DNA from: an uncultured Prevotellaceae bacterium
Lineage (GTDB): Bacteria; Bacteroidota; Bacteroidia; Bacteroidales; Bacteroidaceae
Assembly: GCA_900316285.1 (NCBI GenBank)
Contig: ONCG01000010.1
Coordinates: forward strand, 1-64,000
DNA: 64,000 bases
Reading direction: 5' to 3'
The notes below the pieces were generated by a model. It worked only from the letters and a program-made list of their open reading frames with translations, was not told where the DNA came from and ran no database searches. The translations under genes and the position numbers were made by a program. Shown here one piece after another: positions 7,309 through 17,226 of the stretch. Position 1 is the first letter of the stretch. The number at the start of each line of letters is the position of its first letter.

Positions 7309-8751
7309 TTATTTCGCAATGAATTTCTTTCCGTTCTTGATGTAGATGCCCTTCTTGACCTTATTCACCTGTTGGCCGGCGAGGTTGTAAATCTTGTTGT
7401 CTTCCACGACGACCTTTCCTGCATCAGCAGTCTCAATGCCCACGGTGGCACCCACCATATAAGCAGCAACCTGGAAGCCCACCTTTGTCTTCACGGCTTC
7501 CTCCTTCACGGTAGGCGAGGTGACGACAACGCGCTTGTCGGCGGTCAGCATGCCGGTAATCTTGAGCAGGTTCAGACCCTGGTTCACCTGAGTGAACACA
7601 GGCTCATCGGAGAAGCCTTCGCCATCGCCGGGAGCATATTTCACCACGCAGTTGTCAAGACCGGTCACGGTCACCTCGTCGAGCGGACAGTTCCAGCCGA
7701 ACAAGGTCGTGTAGAGCGTCACGGCATCGCCCTCTGCCTGTGCATCGAGGAGCAGCTCCAGATTCGTATTCACGGCAGCATTCGAGTTGGCAGCAACCTT
7801 CAGGTTTGTACCTTCCGACATGTCGGCAGCGGTGAAGGTGATGCCCGAGAACTCGTTCAGCTCGGCCAGTGCAGCCTCGTTGGTCCACGTGCCCATGACG
7901 GGCTGCGCATTCCAGAACTTACCCACGCCGGCAGGAGTCTGGGTGATAGCCACCTTGTTGCCGTCGGGCAGCACGTCCGACTCCCATCCGTTCACACTGG
8001 CAAGAATGGTCTTTGCCACGAAGGCACGCTCGTCGGAGTCGTTTCCGAAAGCAATGGTGTAGACAGGCTTTACGGGAGCGCTGACCTTATAAGCAGCAAC
8101 CTGGAAGCCCACCTTTGTCTTCACGGCTTCCTCCTTCACGGTAGGCGAAGTGACGACAACGCGCTTGTCGGCTGTCAGCGTGCCGGTAATGACAATCAGG
8201 TTCAGGCCCTGGTTCACCTGAGTGAACACAGGCTCATCGGAGAAGCCTTCGCCATCGCCGGGGGCATATTTCACCACGCAGTTGTCAAGACCAGTCACGG
8301 TCACCTCGTCGAGCGGACAGTTCCAGCCGAACAAGGTTGTGTAGAGCGTAACATTATCGCCCTCTGCCTGCGCATCGAGGAGCAGCTCCAGGTTGGCATT
8401 CACGGCAGCGTTAGAGTTGGCAGCGACGTTGAGGGTCGTACCTGCAGACATGTCGGCTGCGGTGAAGGTGATGCCCGAAAACTCGTTTAGCTCGGCCAGT
8501 GCAGCCTCGTTGGTCCACGTGCCCATGACGGGCTGCGCATTCCAGAACTTACCCACGCCGGCAGGAGTCTGGGTGATAGCCACCCTGTTGCCGTCGGGCA
8601 GTACGTCCGATTCCCATCCGTTCACACTGGCAAGAATTGTTTGTGCCGTGAAGGCACGCTCGTCGGTGTTGGTGCCGAATGCCACTACGGCATCGGCCAT
8701 TGCAGTTGCCGTGCATGCAGCAAAAGCAATCATCAATAACATTTTCTTCAT
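7309..8751 (-). CDS. Secreted protein with a recent 210-residue tandem duplication and T9SS-like C terminus
   Basis: A 480-residue protein: signal peptide (1-19), two nearly identical 210-residue modules (each starting near AFG, with DERAF and TILASVNGWESDVLP), and a C-terminal sorting-like domain (IYNLAGQQVNKVKKGIYI). The duplication is also clear in the DNA, with a 630-base period from about 7461 to 8720. It occupies the place of a SusE/SusF-like glycan-binding protein just after SusD (30 bases), so a surface carbohydrate-binding role is likely but unproven. I do not recognise the module. The few differences between copies imply recent duplication or gene conversion. Confidence 0.85.
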   Translation of the reverse strand: MKKMLLMIAFAACTATAMADAVVAFGTNTDERAFTAQTILASVNGWESDVLPDGNRVAITQTPAGVGKFWNAQPVMGTWTNEAALAELNEFSGITFTAADMSAGTTLNVAANSNAAVNANLELLLDAQAEGDNVTLYTTLFGWNCPLDEVTVTGLDNCVVKYAPGDGEGFSDEPVFTQVNQGLNLIVITGTLTADKRVVVTSPTVKEEAVKTKVGFQVAAYKVSAPVKPVYTIAFGNDSDERAFVAKTILASVNGWESDVLPDGNKVAITQTPAGVGKFWNAQPVMGTWTNEAALAELNEFSGITFTAADMSEGTNLKVAANSNAAVNTNLELLLDAQAEGDAVTLYTTLFGWNCPLDEVTVTGLDNCVVKYAPGDGEGFSDEPVFTQVNQGLNLLKITGMLTADKRVVVTSPTVKEEAVKTKVGFQVAAYMVGATVGIETADAGKVVVEDNKIYNLAGQQVNKVKKGIYIKNGKKFIAK

Positions 8752-8781
8752 AATTTCAGGTTTTTAAAAGATTGTCAGTAG

Positions 8782-10722
8782 TTAGTCGCAATTGTAATTA
8801 TAGTCAGCAGGACCGTCGGCATCGACAGGCCAGCCGGGATTCTGATAAAGCACGCTCATGCCAGCCGAGGTAGGCGTCACACCGTCGGCGCTGATGTTCA
8901 GCAGGAACTCCGAGATGGGCAGCGGGTCAAGATAGTGCTGCTTGGGGAACGTATAGCCCTGATAGGCAGCCGACGTCGAGCTGATTTGCAGAGGACGGAT
9001 GTATTCCGACACATTGCTCTGCGATACCACGGTGGCATCAATCTGCTTGCTGTCGTACATCTTCTCCAACGGCGTGTTCCAGAGATGCATGCCTTCAGGC
9101 TGATAGTTCTTCATCATGTCGAGCGCTCGCCAGCGGCGCAGGTCGTCATAGCGCAAGCCTTCGGCAATCAGCTCGCAGCGACGTTCGCGACGGATGTTGT
9201 AAAGGGTGGCATCCACCTGCTTGCCATGCGAATAGATGGCAAGGTCGTTTTCCTTCGCGAGGTCCGTATTGCTGATGGTCTTCCGATAGTCGGTGTCCAC
9301 ACCGGCACGCTGGCGCAACGCCTTCCAGTACTTGTCGCAGTTGCCTCCAAGATTGCCATGACGCTCGTAGTAAGCCTCAATGTAGTCGAGATAGCACTCG
9401 GCGGCGCGGAACAGCGGCACGGCCGTCGTCGTGTAGTACTGCTTCTGCTGAGTGCCGTCGCTGCTGAGCCACTTCTTCAGGTCGTAGCCCGTCGTCGACT
9501 TTTCGTTGCCTGCTATCCAGAGCTGCGGGCGATAGAAGTAAATCGTGTCATTCACATACTTGCCTGTCGTCGGGTCCTTCTCTGTGTTAATGAAGCTGCC
9601 TGCAGCGCGCACGGTGGCCGTCAGGCGCTCGTCGCGCCCCAGCAGTTCCTCGTAGGTGGTCTGGTCGCCCTGATAGCCACTGCCTTCCACGTAGATGGGC
9701 AGACCGTTCTTCATCAGGAACGTGTTCACGGCAGCACGCGTGACGCCGCAACCACCGCCATTCTTCAGGAAAGCCGAGCAGCTGTGGGCAGCGACGCCGT
9801 TCTTGTAATAACGTGCCAGAATGACCTCATCGTCGTCGGCAAACTGCGTCTCCCAATTCGTGAACATGCCTACGTAGTCGTTGTCGAGGCTGCGTTCGTC
9901 GGCCACCTTCGCTGCGTATTCTATCACCTTGTCAAGGAAGAAGTTAACCTCGTTTTCAGCACTGCCGGAGGCAAACTTGAAATCGGGCCAGGACTTTGCG
10001 CCCACCCACTTGCTGTTGCCCGGCACGAAGCAGGTGCCTGCATGGTACTTCTCCCAGGTGGCCTCAAACAATGCTACGCGCGATATCAGTGCGTAAGCCG
10101 CAGTCTTGCAGAGGCGGCCTGAAGCAGGAGCTTTCGGCAACATCAGTTCGGCTGCCTTCTCAAGGTCCTCGATGATGAAACGGGCCACCTCGTTGCGCGG
10201 ATGGCGCTTGCTGGCAGCCGCGAGCACAGCCTGGTCGTCGGAGAGCAACCCCGTCAGGATGGGGGCATCGCCGAACGTGCGGAGCAGGCGGAAGTGGTCG
10301 TAGGCCCTGAACCAGTAGCCCTCGCCTACGTAGTGATTAGCCAGTGCCTTGTCGTCGCTGATGCCGTCAATCGTCTCCTCGGCCTTTTTCAGGAAGAAGT
10401 TGATGGCGCGCAGATTCGAGAAGTACCATCCCGACGCACCTTGAGCCACGGTCTTGTAGTTGCCGTCGCTCAGGAAGATGGACTGGTAGCCGTTGCCAGC
10501 CTGGTTGTCGCTCTTGATGTCCTGCGTGTACAGACCGCCCCACAAGGTGTTGTTCTTGGGCAGCATTTCGTAGAAGGCATTCACCGACAGCTGGTAGTCA
10601 TAGGCTGTCTTGAAGTAAGAAGCCTCACTGCCGTACGACAATGGTTCGCGCTGCAGGAAGTCGTCACAAGATGCCAACATTCCCGTGAGCAGCAGCAAAA
10701 CGATTCCTATATTCTTTTTCAT
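8782..10722 (-). CDS. SusD/RagB-family outer-membrane glycan-binding lipoprotein
   Basis: A 646-residue lipoprotein with lipobox LASC (Cys19), followed by DDFLQREPLSYGSEASYF, a typical SusD start. The helical TPR-like body includes YWFRAYDHFRLLRTFGDAPIL, and the C-terminal RagB part carries NIRRERRCELIAEGLRYDDLRRW. SusD proteins lie over the SusC pore and capture oligosaccharides. It is 30 bases after its SusC partner and before the duplicated-module protein. At 646 residues it is slightly longer than the usual 500-600. The substrate is inferred from neighbours as a host-type amino-sugar glycan. Confidence 0.96.
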   Translation of the reverse strand: MKKNIGIVLLLLTGMLASCDDFLQREPLSYGSEASYFKTAYDYQLSVNAFYEMLPKNNTLWGGLYTQDIKSDNQAGNGYQSIFLSDGNYKTVAQGASGWYFSNLRAINFFLKKAEETIDGISDDKALANHYVGEGYWFRAYDHFRLLRTFGDAPILTGLLSDDQAVLAAASKRHPRNEVARFIIEDLEKAAELMLPKAPASGRLCKTAAYALISRVALFEATWEKYHAGTCFVPGNSKWVGAKSWPDFKFASGSAENEVNFFLDKVIEYAAKVADERSLDNDYVGMFTNWETQFADDDEVILARYYKNGVAAHSCSAFLKNGGGCGVTRAAVNTFLMKNGLPIYVEGSGYQGDQTTYEELLGRDERLTATVRAAGSFINTEKDPTTGKYVNDTIYFYRPQLWIAGNEKSTTGYDLKKWLSSDGTQQKQYYTTTAVPLFRAAECYLDYIEAYYERHGNLGGNCDKYWKALRQRAGVDTDYRKTISNTDLAKENDLAIYSHGKQVDATLYNIRRERRCELIAEGLRYDDLRRWRALDMMKNYQPEGMHLWNTPLEKMYDSKQIDATVVSQSNVSEYIRPLQISSTSAAYQGYTFPKQHYLDPLPISEFLLNISADGVTPTSAGMSVLYQNPGWPVDADGPADYNYNCD

Positions 10723-10752
10723 ATTCTTATGCTTTTATATTGTTGGACATGA

Positions 10753-13700
10753 TTAGAACCTGACATCAGCACCAATAGAGAACGTACGATAGTTCGGATA
10801 AGCCTTACCGGCACCCCAGTCGCTACCGTTGAGAGCCTCCGGGTCGAATATCCTCAGACTGGTGAACGTGAGAAGATTCTCGCCCGACACGTAGAGCCGG
10901 CAGTGCTTGATGATCTTCTTGGCAGCGCCCTTGAAGGGAATGGTGAAGCCCAGCTGCACGTTCTTCAGGCGGCAGTAGGCAGCATTCTCCACGTAGCGGT
11001 CGCTCACCTTGATGTTGTTTCCGTCAATGCGCAGGCGACCATAGAAGGGTTCCGTATTCGCACCCAGCTCGCTGCCGGCAAAGCGGAAATAGTCGAGATG
11101 TTCTTTGTAGAGCGTGCGCTGCCATTCGGCGGCAATACCCCAGTAGGGAGCTGAATTCGTGAACACGAAGTCGCGTTTGCCGATGCCTTGAATGTAGACG
11201 CGGAAGTCGAACCACTTGTACTGGCCGTCGAGTGTCACAGAATAAGCATAGTGAGGCGTGCTGTTGCCGATGCGCTTCAGGTCGCCGTGGTCATCCAGCG
11301 TGTAGCTGCCGCCATCCACCTTTCCGTCGCCATTGAGGTCGGCATACATGATGTCGCCGCCGCCCCATTTGCTGCCAAGTGCCGACTGGTCGGCCACTTC
11401 CAGATGGGCGTTCATCTCGTCGTCACTCTTCGAAATGCCCTTCACCTCGTAACCCCAAATCTCGCCCACGGTCTTTCCTTCATACCAGTAGGTGCCGTTG
11501 CTGGCATTGGTGCACTGGCCGGTGGAGTTGTAGTACTTCGTGATGACCGAATTGTAGTCAGAGAGGCTGAATCCGATGCCATAGTTGAATTTGTTGATGT
11601 TGCCGTGCCACTTCATTTCCAACTCCCAACCACGCGTGCGCAGCGTGGCATTGTTCGTCTTGGGAGCCGCAGCTCCATAAAGAGCCGACAGGGCGGCAGC
11701 AGGTCCCACCATGTCCTTCGTCGTGCGCTGGAACAGGTCGAACGAACCCGACAGTCGGCTGCCAAACAGTGCGAAGTCTACGCCGAAGCCCGCATTCTCG
11801 ATGGTCTCCCATGTGAGCGATGTGGAATAGGGCGAATAGACGGGCAGCATGTTCACCTGGTCGCCACCGATGACGACCGACGAGCCCACGTCCTTCATCT
11901 GCTGATAGTAGGGATAGCACGAAGTGGTGTTCTGGTTGCCCAGCGTTCCGTACGACCCACGCAGCTTCAGCATGTCGAGGAACGACTCCTTGACCGTCTT
12001 CATGAACGGCTCCTCAGCCACATTCCAACCTGCCGACACCGACGGGAAGTAGCCCCAGCGTTGGTCGGTGGGGAAACGGGAGGCGCCGTCAGCGCGGAAG
12101 TTCAGCTCCAGCAGGTAGCGGTACTTATAGTCGTAGTTCAAGCGGGCAAAGAAGCCCATCGATGCCCAGTCCTCCTGGTAGTTGGTGGGTGTCATCTCGT
12201 GCTTGATGCCCTCGTCCACGTATTCCTTCGTTGCCTTGTCCACGTACTTTGAGTAGTAGTAGCCCGTGCGGTCGGTCTCGCGCTTCCAATACTCCGTCTG
12301 CTCACCCAGCAGGAACGTGAAGTTATGAGCATCGTTCAGCGTGAGCTTATAGTCGGTATAGACATTGTTGCCGAAGAAGTTGACCTTCGTCTCAGCATCT
12401 TCCTGATAGGTTTCACCATAGTCGGGAATGACGGAATAGGTACCGTTGGCATTCACGGTGTGCTTCGGGTCCACACCCTCGTTCACCAACATATAGCTAA
12501 GCCGGCCGGAAGGCATGTGGAAGGGCAGCGGGTTGAAATTACGGGAATATGGATTCCATTCCAGGCGGCTGTTGACCTCTACATGAATCTTCCAGTTCTT
12601 GATGGGCTCAATGATCAGGCTACCCTGATTGTAGAGCTTCTGTGTGCGCTTGTTGAGTCGACCGCCATCTTTGACGGCCGGAATCATTGAATCCTCAGAA
12701 TACTCACCACTCATCGAGTTGATGACAGGCACCACCGAGGCGCGGCGACCCAGATTGTGGTAGAACAGTCCCTGATCGTCGATGGCCGATGGCTTGTCGT
12801 AGCCGTCAGTGGCATAACGCACGCTGTAGCCTATCGTCACTATCTTGTGTGGCTTGTACTGGAACTTACCAGCGATGTTGAAACGCTGATACAACTCATC
12901 TGCATAATTGTAGAGACCTGTCTGGCTCAGATAGTTTCCGGAGATACGATAAGTCAGCTTGCCCACGCCGCCACTGACCGCGAGGTTGTGTTCGGTCGAC
13001 ACCGTCTTGTCCTTCACATACACATCATACCAGTTCGTGTTGCCGAAGCAAGCCTGATTCTTAAACCACGTGTCCAGTTCGGGGTAGTAGTCGGTGTTCT
13101 CCGTCGACGTGCCGTCCATATAGGCCTTGATTCTCTCTATCTGCCTGGAACTGAAAGGAGCGTTGCCACCCGAGTTGACGTAGGCATCGTTCATCATGTA
13201 GGCAAACGTCAGACCGTCTACGGGGTTCGGAATGTTCACTGGCTGATTGATTCTCACGTTACCCGAGTACTGTACCTCGGGCACTGCGTTCTTGCCCGCT
13301 GAGCCACTCTTTGTTGTAACCAGAATGACGCCGAATGGGGCACGCGAACCATAGACGGCTGCTGCTGCGGCATCCTTCAGTACTGACACGTTCTCGATGT
13401 CGGCAGGGTTCAGTGTGCTCAGGTCGCCTTCCATGCCGTCGATCAGGACGAGCGGCGAAGAATTGGAACCATCGCCCAGGTTACCCACACCACGAATGTT
13501 GATATTCATGGCCGTACCAGGAGCGCCACCGGCATCGTTGGTGATGTTCAGACCGGCAATGGCACCCTGCAGCGACTGCACGGCATTCACCGTAGGACGG
13601 TCTTTCATCATCTCGTCGCCAATGGTCTTGACGGCTCCTGTGGCATTGATTTTCTTCTGTGTGGCAAAACCCACGATCACGACATCGTCGAGCCCCACTG

Positions 13701-13992
13701 CCGAGGAATGAAGGGTGACGGTCACTTTGTTTCTGCCTCCCACCTGAACCTCCTGCGGCTCAAAGCCTACGTACGATACGACCAGCGTGGCCGATGACTT
13801 GGAAACCGTCAGGGCAAAGTTACCTTCAATGTCGGCAATGACACCATTCCGCGCATTTCCTTTCTCAACGATGGAAGCACCGACGGCTGGCTCACCTTCA
13901 TTGTCGAGCACAACACCCGTTACCTTGTGCTGAGCCATCATTGCTACTGATACGAGCAAACAGCTCAGAATCGTAAATAATCTTTGTCTCAT
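10753..13992 (-). CDS. SusC/RagA-family TonB-dependent outer-membrane transporter
   Basis: 1079 residues. A signal peptide (about 1-20) is followed by a carboxypeptidase-D-like domain (VTGVVLDNEGEPAVGASI), a TonB-box-like stretch (LDDVVIVGF at about 100-108) and a plug domain (QSLQGAIAGLNI, then NIRGVGNLG, VLIDGMEG, and VLKDAAAAAVYGSRAPFGVI). The rest is a 22-strand beta-barrel ending in an aromatic-rich FSIGADVRF. It imports oligosaccharides across the outer membrane using TonB/ExbB energy. It lies 21 bases after a lipoprotein gene and 30 before susD. Length and signature order are normal for the family. Confidence 0.97.
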   Translation of the reverse strand: MRQRLFTILSCLLVSVAMMAQHKVTGVVLDNEGEPAVGASIVEKGNARNGVIADIEGNFALTVSKSSATLVVSYVGFEPQEVQVGGRNKVTVTLHSSAVGLDDVVIVGFATQKKINATGAVKTIGDEMMKDRPTVNAVQSLQGAIAGLNITNDAGGAPGTAMNINIRGVGNLGDGSNSSPLVLIDGMEGDLSTLNPADIENVSVLKDAAAAAVYGSRAPFGVILVTTKSGSAGKNAVPEVQYSGNVRINQPVNIPNPVDGLTFAYMMNDAYVNSGGNAPFSSRQIERIKAYMDGTSTENTDYYPELDTWFKNQACFGNTNWYDVYVKDKTVSTEHNLAVSGGVGKLTYRISGNYLSQTGLYNYADELYQRFNIAGKFQYKPHKIVTIGYSVRYATDGYDKPSAIDDQGLFYHNLGRRASVVPVINSMSGEYSEDSMIPAVKDGGRLNKRTQKLYNQGSLIIEPIKNWKIHVEVNSRLEWNPYSRNFNPLPFHMPSGRLSYMLVNEGVDPKHTVNANGTYSVIPDYGETYQEDAETKVNFFGNNVYTDYKLTLNDAHNFTFLLGEQTEYWKRETDRTGYYYSKYVDKATKEYVDEGIKHEMTPTNYQEDWASMGFFARLNYDYKYRYLLELNFRADGASRFPTDQRWGYFPSVSAGWNVAEEPFMKTVKESFLDMLKLRGSYGTLGNQNTTSCYPYYQQMKDVGSSVVIGGDQVNMLPVYSPYSTSLTWETIENAGFGVDFALFGSRLSGSFDLFQRTTKDMVGPAAALSALYGAAAPKTNNATLRTRGWELEMKWHGNINKFNYGIGFSLSDYNSVITKYYNSTGQCTNASNGTYWYEGKTVGEIWGYEVKGISKSDDEMNAHLEVADQSALGSKWGGGDIMYADLNGDGKVDGGSYTLDDHGDLKRIGNSTPHYAYSVTLDGQYKWFDFRVYIQGIGKRDFVFTNSAPYWGIAAEWQRTLYKEHLDYFRFAGSELGANTEPFYGRLRIDGNNIKVSDRYVENAAYCRLKNVQLGFTIPFKGAAKKIIKHCRLYVSGENLLTFTSLRIFDPEALNGSDWGAGKAYPNYRTFSIGADVRF

Positions 13993-14013
13993 AGCGTGTT
14001 CTCTTTACGTTTA

Positions 14014-14628
14014 CTAGTCTTTTTCGCCTTTCTGACCAAATACGAAATGGTACATCACCGTTGAATCGGAAGTGAAGATGTACTGTTCGGCCTTTTCAGA
14101 ACGCGACTTGTTCTTGTTGCGCGTAGTGCGGAAGTAGAAGTAGCCGTCGCCACCACCGTAGAGCGAAGTGCCGTCGGTCTTCAGGTTGTAGTTGAAGAAC
14201 CACTGCGTCTTCTTGGGCTTGAACTGCGGAGCCTTCCACAGAGCGTTGCTCGTGATGTGCACGGTGAATGTGTCGGCATAAGATGGGAACGTAATCGTGT
14301 CCATCTCGTAGTAGCGAGCCACCTTACCTGTCTTGAAGTAGATGGTGTCGTAGTTGATGACAATCTTACCGTCTGGGCCAATCATGGGTTCGCCATTGGC
14401 ATCGAAGGTTGTGTCATTCCTGGTATAACTGCTTACAAAAGCAGTATCCTTCTCACTGAGCACTTTGAAATCGTAGGTGATACCATCTACTTTAGAAAGT
14501 GCACTCGCAGGACTGAAACTTAATGTGGCTTTGACACTGAAATCGCCAGGATTCTCGAATTCCTCCTCACAAGCGACAATGCCACATAAGCATAATCCAA
14601 TGATAGCGAAATAAAGAATTTTTTTCAT
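14014..14628 (-). CDS. Putative surface lipoprotein of the glycan locus
   Basis: A 204-residue protein with a lipoprotein signal peptide (GIVAC, Cys20) followed by the acidic EEEFENPGD, as in many surface-exported Bacteroidetes lipoproteins. The remainder is beta-rich with many aromatic and Thr residues (YDTIYFKTGKVARYYEMD). I cannot name the family. It sits 21 bases from both the GH18 gene and susC, where accessory surface glycan-binding proteins are common. A binding or adaptor role is therefore a positional inference. Confidence 0.8.
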   Translation of the reverse strand: MKKILYFAIIGLCLCGIVACEEEFENPGDFSVKATLSFSPASALSKVDGITYDFKVLSEKDTAFVSSYTRNDTTFDANGEPMIGPDGKIVINYDTIYFKTGKVARYYEMDTITFPSYADTFTVHITSNALWKAPQFKPKKTQWFFNYNLKTDGTSLYGGGDGYFYFRTTRNKNKSRSEKAEQYIFTSDSTVMYHFVFGQKGEKD

Positions 14629-14649
14629 GATTACGGATGATATTTGTTG

Positions 14650-17163
14650 TTAATATAGTTTGTTCATTTTCTCGGAAACCCTTTTCCCCTGTGAGTTTCT
14701 GCCTTTTATGATGTAGAAGCCACGAGGCAATTGGGCTATAGCCTCCTCCTTGGTTGCGGCCTTGCTGACCAGCACGCCCATCATGTTGTAGATGCTGACC
14801 TCACCTGCCATCACCGTCTCGTCGCCGGTCAGACGCATGTCCCTGACACCTAAAGATGCATCATACGGCTTGACATCGACATGTGTGACGAGTGTGTCGA
14901 CATTGGCATTCAGCGCATAGCTGCACCATTTTGCCAAATTATACTGATGCCTCACTGGCACATCGTTTCCCATATCCCAGTAGAAGATGCCGTGATACTG
15001 GTTGTCAACAACAAACTTGGCGCGCTTGTAGGTTTGCAGAGGGCCGGTGAAGTAATAGGTCAGACCCGTGGCGTCAGTCCATGAGTCCATTTCTTCGTTG
15101 GGTGTGAAGTCACCCTCCATCATGCCGTTGCGTACGCCTTTGATGATGGAGCTTGCCATCGTCCCACCCGTATAAGGCCCAGAGGTGGTTGTGCTGTACG
15201 AGGCATAGATTTTTTCTTTTGCGTAGCCGTAGTTTTCCATCGCCGCGAGCGTAGACCTGAAGTTGCTCATAGAGAACCAGGTCTTTTGCGGGCCGTATTG
15301 TTGCACGGTGAAGGCATCCACAGCACCCATCTTTGCTGTGGGATATTTATAGTTGTAGGCATGAACAGAGACTTCAAAACTCTTTCCTTCGGGCAGCGCT
15401 GCACGAATGGCTTCAGCAAGCAATCCGTAATTATGCCAACTGCTCGCCCACTCAAGGTCGAGTTCCACGCCATCGTAATGCTCGCTCAGCCGGGCAAGGT
15501 CGGCAGCAAAAATCTCACGTCGGCTTTTGTTGCTGATAGTGTTTTCCCATCCGTCATGACTCTTCACTGATATGCGGAACCTGGCGCCGCGATAGCCTTT
15601 ATATGCTGATTTCATAATAGCAAGCCATTCGTCTTGGGAATAAAGGTCATAGCCTGGGTCATCCTCTTTGTCAAATCGCCACAAACTGTTGTAGCAGCGC
15701 ATCTGTTCTGCAGTAACCTCCCCACCAACAGCCGGCATCCGGAATCGGCCTTCCATATTCGCCTTGATCTCGCTGCTGTCGAAGGGGCGGTTGTTCCAAA
15801 TCATGATGTCGTCCATTTTCCCCTTTAGTCCTTCGCCTATGTAAGCTTCGAACTGGCTGGTATTGGTAGGTCTGTTGTCGGCAACAGGGTCGCTCATGCT
15901 GTTCTTTCCTAAACTCATGGTGCCGTTATATACAAAACCGAACTGTTGCGAGGAAGAAATTGACGTACGGCTGACTATTGCAAAATGCATCCACTCTCCG
16001 ACGGCCAATTTGCCTGCGTGTCCATAGTCGCGGCCATCGACACGCACAAAGACCTGTTGCCCCTCGGCGTCACCCAGGCGGATGCTTAAGCCCTGTGTGC
16101 CATCCTCATTTTCTTTGCGGAAAAGATAAGCTCCTTCCGTCCATTCGTCGAGGTATAGCCAGCATTCAAAAGCATAGGCATTGGTGGCCTTTCCATTGCT
16201 GTCTTCTGAAATGAGCATAGCATTCTTGCCAACACTCATCTTGCCATTACCTTTCAACGACAGCACACCGTTGCGACCTTCAAACTCAGTCAGCCGTTCG
16301 CAGTTTTCTAACGTTCCATGATTACAGGGAGTGCTGAATCGCAGATGCCCGTCTTTGAAAGATTCAATTCCTAATATAATAAGATCGTTGCTAAGCAGAT
16401 ACTGCTCGCGAGGAATGCTGCGGTCATAGAAACGTTCGTTGTTCGTATATGCCCCGTGGACGAGATAAGGAAGTCCTGTGTTGTCAGTAACCTTTGCTTT
16501 TTTCGCGTCGCCATTGAGTATGCCATGATAGTTGTATCCGCTGTCAGGAGTGTACACCCCCTTGTAATCAACAAGGTTTTCACAGAGATCCTGATCCATC
16601 TTAAAATAAGCCACCAGGTTGTCCCAATCGGGATTGAACTGATTGATGGTGGTGTGACGGAAATAGTCGAATTCGTCGGAAAGCGCAATCTTCCAGAAAC
16701 GCATTTCATCAATGCGTCCATTGAAGCCCTCGCCTATGACGAGCCCCGAAGCAGTCTTGGGGATAGCCGCCAAAGTTCCTGAACCACATTTCACAGCGTT
16801 GGCATAGACCTTGGCTGCGCCCTCATTGCAGAGCAGGGTCACCTGAGCCCAATTACCTACAGAAAGTTGTTTCTTGGCAGTTGCTTTCAAGATAGTCGTT
16901 CCAACAGTGAAAACGATACTGCCTTCCGTGCCTAAACAGGCTGAGAAGTTGTCGCCGCTTTTAAAGATGACAGCTCCCTCATTCCATTCTTGAGGACAAA
17001 TCCAGAACTGAAAAGTGTAGGATTTTTGCTGCTCAATCTCCACCAGTTCACCGCAATGCACACTTCCTTTGCCTGAGAAACTTAAGGCAAAGTTATCTAC
17101 CTGTGCATGCGCGCATAGGGTTGCTAACAACCCAATGACACATAGAACCAGCGACCTCTTCAT
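14650..17163 (-). CDS. Secreted GH18 enzyme with two LamG-like domains and T9SS-like C terminus
   Basis: I use the ATG at 17163 (MKRSLVLCVIGLLATLCAHA, signal peptide); the open frame upstream starts with TTG. The 837-residue protein has two concanavalin/LamG-like domains (about 25-190 and 300-480) and a GH18 barrel (about 490-760). YDGVELDLEW (D564 to E571) is the active-site strand. The canonical DxxDxDxE has Glu at its second acidic position, but the catalytic Glu571 is kept. A sorting-like C terminus follows (VSIYNMMGVLVSK). GH18 members cut chitin or the chitobiose core of N-glycans. With SusC/D, GH20 and sulfatases nearby, an endo-beta-N-acetylglucosaminidase role is favoured. A strong hairpin lies just upstream. 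Confidence 0.85.
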   Translation of the reverse strand: MKRSLVLCVIGLLATLCAHAQVDNFALSFSGKGSVHCGELVEIEQQKSYTFQFWICPQEWNEGAVIFKSGDNFSACLGTEGSIVFTVGTTILKATAKKQLSVGNWAQVTLLCNEGAAKVYANAVKCGSGTLAAIPKTASGLVIGEGFNGRIDEMRFWKIALSDEFDYFRHTTINQFNPDWDNLVAYFKMDQDLCENLVDYKGVYTPDSGYNYHGILNGDAKKAKVTDNTGLPYLVHGAYTNNERFYDRSIPREQYLLSNDLIILGIESFKDGHLRFSTPCNHGTLENCERLTEFEGRNGVLSLKGNGKMSVGKNAMLISEDSNGKATNAYAFECWLYLDEWTEGAYLFRKENEDGTQGLSIRLGDAEGQQVFVRVDGRDYGHAGKLAVGEWMHFAIVSRTSISSSQQFGFVYNGTMSLGKNSMSDPVADNRPTNTSQFEAYIGEGLKGKMDDIMIWNNRPFDSSEIKANMEGRFRMPAVGGEVTAEQMRCYNSLWRFDKEDDPGYDLYSQDEWLAIMKSAYKGYRGARFRISVKSHDGWENTISNKSRREIFAADLARLSEHYDGVELDLEWASSWHNYGLLAEAIRAALPEGKSFEVSVHAYNYKYPTAKMGAVDAFTVQQYGPQKTWFSMSNFRSTLAAMENYGYAKEKIYASYSTTTSGPYTGGTMASSIIKGVRNGMMEGDFTPNEEMDSWTDATGLTYYFTGPLQTYKRAKFVVDNQYHGIFYWDMGNDVPVRHQYNLAKWCSYALNANVDTLVTHVDVKPYDASLGVRDMRLTGDETVMAGEVSIYNMMGVLVSKAATKEEAIAQLPRGFYIIKGRNSQGKRVSEKMNKLY

Positions 17164-17179
17164 TTTCTGAAATAGCAAA

Positions 17180-17210
17180 TAAGGTAGTAGGGCCCCCCCC
17201 TACTACCTTA
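17180..17210. terminator. Intra-operon hairpin before the GH18 gene
   Basis: A perfect 13-bp stem (17180-17192 with 17198-17210, arms around AAGGTAGTAGGG) with a five-C loop. It lies in the 63-base gap between the 360-residue protein gene and GH18. It has no strong T run in the direction of transcription, so processing or partial attenuation fits better than full termination. Confidence 0.6.
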
Positions 17211-17226
17211 TCATCATGTAATCCTA

